Assembly: GCA_025963615.1 (NCBI GenBank)
Contig: JAOQAL010000800.1
Span: 1 to 10,253, forward strand
Direction: 5' to 3'
Length of the DNA: 10,253 nt
Source of the DNA: Chitinophagaceae bacterium
GTDB lineage: Bacteria; Bacteroidota; Bacteroidia; Chitinophagales; Chitinophagaceae
This document shows positions 7,482 through 10,253 of the stretch, one piece after another (positions within the stretch are counted from its first letter, which is position 1; each line of letters begins with the position of its first letter). The notes beneath the pieces were generated by a model. That model saw only the letters and a program-made list of their open reading frames with translations. It was not told the origin of the DNA and ran no database searches. A program made the position numbers and the translations under genes.

Positions 7482-8555
7482 ATGAAAAAAATATTTTTCC
7501 TTGTTGCATGCCTGTTTACGTTGGCAGCATATTCTCAAAAAAGAAAAACAGAAAATATCATCATCGTTACATTAGATGGTATGCGCTGGCAGGAAATTTT
7601 TGGGGGCGTTGACTCAGTGATCCTGAATAACCCGGAATACACCCATGAAAGAGAAGGTATAAAATCTTTTTTATGGAGCGATGATGTGTCAGAAAGGAGA
7701 AAGAAACTATTCCCTTTTTTGTGGAACACGATTGGCAGTCATGGACAGTTATACGGAAACAGGAACAATGGAAACCTGGTGGATGTCGCCAATCCTTACC
7801 GGTTCTCCTACCCTGGTTATAATGAAATTTTTACCGGGTATCCCGATACGGCGGTTAATTCCAATGATAAAATACCCAATAAGAATGAAAATGTGCTGGA
7901 GTTTATCAACAAACAAAAAACCTATAAAAATAAAGTAGCCGCTTTCAGCACCTGGGACGTTTCTCCTTATTTTCTAAATAAATGGAGAAGCGGTGTGTAT
8001 GTGAATGCGGATAAAGATTCTATCCAATTTGGATCGCTTCAGTCCAAACTCATCAATGATATTCAACTCCTTTCTATGAAGCCCAATGGTGAACGGCTTG
8101 ATATCATAACCTTTATTGCCGCAAGGGAATATTTTAAACAACAAAAACCAAAGGTTCTTTATATTTCCTTTGACGAAACAGATGAATATGCTCACCAGGG
8201 CAAATATGACTACTACCTCGGCGCCGCCCATGCGGAAGATGGTATGATCGGGGATATCTGGAATTTGGCGCAATCATTACCTGAATACAAAGATAAAACC
8301 ACCCTGATTATAACCACTGATCATGGCCGGGGCGATAAAATAAAGAGCGAATGGAGAGATCATGGAAAAAAAATTGAGGACGCAAGCCAGATATGGTTAG
8401 CGGTAATAGGACCCGATACAACACCCCTGGGCGAAATAAAAACTCCCGGACAGCTTTATCAAAAACAATATGCCGCAACGATCGCAGCTTTACTGGGTTT
8501 TGATTTTAAACCAGCACAGCCCGTTGGAGAAAAAATACCTGGCATTCTGAAATAA
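7482..8555 (+). CDS. Secreted alkaline-phosphatase-superfamily hydrolase (nucleotide pyrophosphatase/phosphodiesterase-like)
   Basis: This 357-residue protein begins with a Sec signal peptide (KK, a hydrophobic core to about residue 17, cleavage near AYSQ), so it should act in the periplasm or outside. The fold's two-metal site is recognisable: Asp32 in TLDGMRW; Ser109 in FSYPGYNEIFTG, where phosphodiesterases of this type have a Thr nucleophile; Asp234 and His238 in DETDEYAH; Asp280-His281 in TTDHG; and His294 in WRDHG. All expected ligands appear present, so the enzyme should be active. The superfamily cleaves phosphate mono- and diesters, phosphonate esters and sulfate esters, so the substrate is not fixed by sequence. 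Next to susCD and an aminophosphonate-type oxidase, release of a free phosphonate or phosphate headgroup is the likely role (inference). The short length and absence of a C-terminal sulfatase domain argue against a classical sulfatase. Confidence 0.9.
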   Translation: MKKIFFLVACLFTLAAYSQKRKTENIIIVTLDGMRWQEIFGGVDSVILNNPEYTHEREGIKSFLWSDDVSERRKKLFPFLWNTIGSHGQLYGNRNNGNLVDVANPYRFSYPGYNEIFTGYPDTAVNSNDKIPNKNENVLEFINKQKTYKNKVAAFSTWDVSPYFLNKWRSGVYVNADKDSIQFGSLQSKLINDIQLLSMKPNGERLDIITFIAAREYFKQQKPKVLYISFDETDEYAHQGKYDYYLGAAHAEDGMIGDIWNLAQSLPEYKDKTTLIITTDHGRGDKIKSEWRDHGKKIEDASQIWLAVIGPDTTPLGEIKTPGQLYQKQYAATIAALLGFDFKPAQPVGEKIPGILK

Positions 8556-8589
8556 ACCAACGACCGACTTATCTTAACAATTAGTTTTT

Positions 8590-9714
8590 ATGTCACAACG
8601 CACTGCTATAGTTATCGGGGCCGGTATTGCCGGATTAGCTGCGGCAAGAGCTTTAGCCGCACGGGGTACTCAGGTGACTGTACTTGAAAGGACCCAGAAA
8701 GCAGTTGGAGCGTCTATCCGAAATTTTGGAATGATTATACCCTTTGGCCAGTCCGATGGAAAATATTACGAAAGAGCGATACTTTCGCGGCAGATATGGA
8801 AACAGGTTTGTAATGAAGCCGGAATCTGGTATCACGAAGCAGGTTCCTTGCAGCTTGCTTATTCACAGGAGGAATGGCAGGTATTGCAGGAAGTAAATGA
8901 GGCTTACCGACACCGGAACTATGAATTATTAAGTCCGGATGAAACCATCAATAAATCAGATGCAGTTGTAAGAGAAGGTCTGAAAGGAAGCTTATATAGC
9001 AAGGATGAAATAATTGTTGACCCCCGCGTAGCCATCGGCGCCATTCCTTTGTTTCTTACCGAAAAATATAATGTTGAGTTTTTATGGGGGAAAGCCGTTA
9101 CGGATATTTGTTACCCTGCCGTATATGCCGGCAAAGAACAATTCAATGCTGATGAAATTTATGTATGCAGCGGCGCTGACTTTGAAACATTGTACCCGGA
9201 ATTGTATTCGCAGTTACCAATAACAAGATGTAAACTGCAAATGCTGCGGATGGCGGCACAACCTGGAGGATGGCGTATGGGCCCCATGCTATGCAGTGGT
9301 CTTTCTTTAATTCATTACAATAGTTTTAAGGTGGCAGGTTCATTGGCCCAATTAACTAAGAAACTAGAGGCGGAATACCCCGAGTACCTTAAATGGGGTA
9401 TTCATGTAATGGCATCTCAAAACCAGGCTGGCGAGCTGACCATCGGAGATTCGCATGAATACGGGTTAACGCCTGATCCTTTTGATAAAAGTTTTATTAA
9501 TGATCTTATTCTTGCTTACCTGGATAAATTCGCCCGTTTTAAAAACAATCATGTTATTGAAACCTGGAATGGTGTGTATCCAAAATTAACCAATGGAGAA
9601 ATTGATGTAATTCTTAAGCCGGAAAATGGAGTGACGGTTGTAAACGGGCTTGGTGGCGCCGGCATGACTTTTTCATTTGGTTTGTTGGAACAGCTGATTG
9701 GAGAAAGGCGGTAA
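8590..9714 (+). CDS. TIGR03364-type FAD-dependent oxidoreductase, putative aminophosphonate oxidase
   Basis: This 374-residue protein belongs to the DAO/glycine-oxidase-like flavoproteins. The N-terminus has the dinucleotide-binding motif GAGIAG at residues 10-15 with the acidic end VLE at 31-33. It is followed by GASIRNFGMI(I)PFGQ at 40-54, which I recognise as the signature of the TIGR03364 subgroup. The C-terminal FAD contact NGLGGAGMTFSFG spans 352-364. There is no signal peptide, so it is cytoplasmic. That subgroup is defined by genomic association with phosphonatase-like hydrolases and phosphonate transporters, and is proposed to deaminate or dealkylate an aminoethylphosphonate-like amine with O2 as acceptor. 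The exact substrate here is unknown; generic amine or amino-acid oxidation is the alternative. It begins 34 bp after the phosphatase gene, so the two are probably co-transcribed. The usual HAD hydrolase partner does not follow it. Confidence 0.9.
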   Translation: MSQRTAIVIGAGIAGLAAARALAARGTQVTVLERTQKAVGASIRNFGMIIPFGQSDGKYYERAILSRQIWKQVCNEAGIWYHEAGSLQLAYSQEEWQVLQEVNEAYRHRNYELLSPDETINKSDAVVREGLKGSLYSKDEIIVDPRVAIGAIPLFLTEKYNVEFLWGKAVTDICYPAVYAGKEQFNADEIYVCSGADFETLYPELYSQLPITRCKLQMLRMAAQPGGWRMGPMLCSGLSLIHYNSFKVAGSLAQLTKKLEAEYPEYLKWGIHVMASQNQAGELTIGDSHEYGLTPDPFDKSFINDLILAYLDKFARFKNNHVIETWNGVYPKLTNGEIDVILKPENGVTVVNGLGGAGMTFSFGLLEQLIGERR

Positions 9715-9763
9715 AGCGACGAGCTGTGAGCTTCGAGCTGAGAGCTTCGAGCTATGAGCTGCA

Positions 9764-9783
9764 AGCTTCAAGACCTATAGTTC
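9764..9783 (+). repeat. 20-bp direct repeat, copy 1 (with 9812-9831)
   Basis: The 20 bases from AGCTTC to TAGTTC recur without mismatch at 9812-9831, a period of 48 bp. They sit in the left half of the heptad array and show that it also grew by larger duplications. Confidence 0.85.
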
Positions 9784-9811
9784 AGTAACTTAAGAGAAGC
9801 TTCGAGCTGCG

Positions 9812-9831
9812 AGCTTCAAGACCTATAGTTC
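9812..9831 (+). repeat. 20-bp direct repeat, copy 2 (with 9764-9783)
   Basis: This is the second exact copy, again closing with the heptads AAGACCT and ATAGTTC, which are not of the GAGCTNN form. The flanking bases differ, so the duplication boundary is sharp on the right. Confidence 0.85.
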
Positions 9832-9842
9832 GTATCTTATTT

Positions 9843-9922
9843 CAGTCTCGCAGCTCATAGCTTGCAGCTTGCGGCTTTCTCACAGTCTCGCAGCTCATAG
9901 CTTGCAGCTCGAAGCTTTCTTA
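9843..9922 (-). repeat. Tandem pair of 40-bp units in the right half of the heptad array
   Basis: Units 9843-9882 and 9883-9922 share their first 27 bases exactly (CAGTCTCG...GCAGCT) and then diverge at a few positions before a common CTTTCT. Read on the minus strand they contain GAGCTGC, AAGCTAT and GAGCTGC heptads, complementary to those in the left half. Confidence 0.85.
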
Positions 9923-10253
9923 GTCTTGCAGCACCGTTTCAATTTCACTCAATTCACCAGTTGAAAATTCAAGGTTGTTTAAACAGGCCAGGTTATTATC
10001 CAGTTGCTCTACTGAACTTACGCCAATCAGTACCGTGGTAATCCTTTTATCTTTCAGCAACCATGATAAGGCCATTTGCGAAAGTGATTGATTCCTTCTT
10101 TTGGCAATATCATTCAACCGGGTAATCTTATTTAGTTTGTGTTCATCTATTTCATCTGCTTTTAAAAACCCATGTGATTTGGAAGCTCTCGAGCCTTCGG
10201 GTATTCCTTTCAGGTACCGATCCGTCAATAACCCCTGCGCCAGGGGTGAAAAT
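9920..10253 (-). CDS. Aldo/keto reductase, YghZ-type (C-terminal part; 5' end outside window)
   Basis: The open frame runs off the right edge of the window. Reading on from the edge gives FSPLAQGLLTDRYLKGIPEGSR, closely matching the FTPLAQGLLTGKYLNGIPQDSR segment of E. coli YghZ (L-glyceraldehyde-3-phosphate reductase) as I remember it. The family's NADPH-binding region follows: ALSWLLKD, TTVLIGVSSVEQLDNN and FSTGELSEIE. About 110 C-terminal residues are visible, roughly a third of a normal protein. The apparent TTG start at 10226-10228 is not real, because conserved sequence continues upstream of it. The protein ends in LQD, shorter at the C-terminus than YghZ by about 14 residues, with its TAA inside the last heptad repeat. 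It is convergent with the oxidoreductase and probably not part of the same pathway; it may reduce small or methylglyoxal-type aldehydes. Confidence 0.92.
   Translation of the reverse strand, partial: FSPLAQGLLTDRYLKGIPEGSRASKSHGFLKADEIDEHKLNKITRLNDIAKRRNQSLSQMALSWLLKDKRITTVLIGVSSVEQLDNNLACLNNLEFSTGELSEIETVLQD

Larger units (their letters stand above)
9721..9922. repeat. Convergent array of 7-bp RAGCTNN repeats between convergent genes
   Basis: Directly after the oxidoreductase stop, 9721-9783 divides into nine consecutive heptads, mostly GAGCTNN: GAGCTGT, GAGCTTC, GAGCTGA, GAGCTTC, GAGCTAT, GAGCTGC, AAGCTTC, then AAGACCT and ATAGTTC. After a 13-base spacer, 9797-9831 gives five more heptads ending in the same two. 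Within this, 9764-9783 is repeated exactly at 9812-9831. The right half, 9843-9922, carries the same heptads on the opposite strand as two 40-bp units (9843-9882 and 9883-9922, identical over the first 27 bases). The opposed halves could fold into long imperfect hairpins and serve as a two-way terminator. The last bases overlap the stop codon of the aldo/keto reductase gene. No ORF or mobile-element signature lies inside. Confidence 0.85.

Noticed and set aside
7482..7511. Lipoprotein signal at Cys10 (LVAC) of the phosphatase
   Set aside because: The hydrophobic stretch before Cys10 is only about six residues and continues after it to AYSQ, which fits an ordinary signal peptidase I leader better.
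7482..8555. Calling the hydrolase phosphonoacetate hydrolase (PhnA)
   Set aside because: It shares the superfamily, but it is secreted and has no visible feature specific to that cytoplasmic enzyme.
9721..9922. CRISPR array
   Set aside because: The units are 7 bp and 40 bp with no unique spacers of uniform length, no conserved 25-40 bp repeat separated by spacers, and no cas genes nearby.
10226..10228. TTG as the start of the aldo/keto reductase
   Set aside because: The conserved FSPLAQGLL segment continues upstream to the window edge, so the gene is cut by the window rather than starting here.
9920..10253. Including the aldo/keto reductase in the phosphonate pathway
   Set aside because: It is on the opposite strand, converges on the locus, is separated by the repeat array and belongs to a broadly distributed family.

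Overview
The window (about 42% G+C by eye) looks like a chromosomal segment of a Bacteroidota, most likely a Chitinophagaceae-type relative. The evidence is a SusC/SusD outer-membrane pair, A-rich leaders without Shine-Dalgarno sequences, TAnnTTTG-like promoter elements, and a DUF5690-type membrane protein (a name known to me mainly from this phylum). The genus is inference.

Layout. A GlpT-like multi-pass transporter (DUF5690 type) lies on the minus strand (33-1340). It diverges from an XRE-cupin regulator (1628-2212, +) across a 287-bp intergenic region. After a 326-bp regulatory gap come susC (2539-5787, interrupted by an in-frame TAA at 3016-3018), susD (5823-7403), an intrinsic terminator or attenuator (7432-7464), a secreted alkaline-phosphatase-superfamily hydrolase (7482-8555) and a FAD-dependent oxidoreductase of the TIGR03364 type (8590-9714). 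A roughly 200-bp convergent array of 7-bp repeats (9721-9922) then separates this locus from the 3' part of a YghZ-type aldo/keto reductase on the minus strand (9920 to the window end), which looks like an unrelated neighbour.

Working model (inference). The locus resembles a polysaccharide-utilisation locus with the sugar enzymes replaced by phosphorus-handling proteins. SusC/SusD would capture a phosphonate- or phosphate-bearing organic molecule at the cell surface. The secreted phosphatase-superfamily enzyme would cleave its ester in the periplasm. The transporter, which keeps the two anion-binding arginine positions of GlpT, would carry the anionic product across the inner membrane. The FAD enzyme, whose family is tied to aminophosphonate catabolism, would oxidatively deaminate or dealkylate it. 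The C-P-cleaving HAD hydrolase (phosphonatase-like) that usually accompanies TIGR03364 genes is not in the window. The regulator probably controls both arms, and a 19-bp motif recurs at three places in the two regulatory regions.

Main anomaly. susC carries a single nonsense codon in its plug domain but is otherwise intact. The locus is therefore newly crippled, or the base is a sequencing error, or expression depends on read-through.
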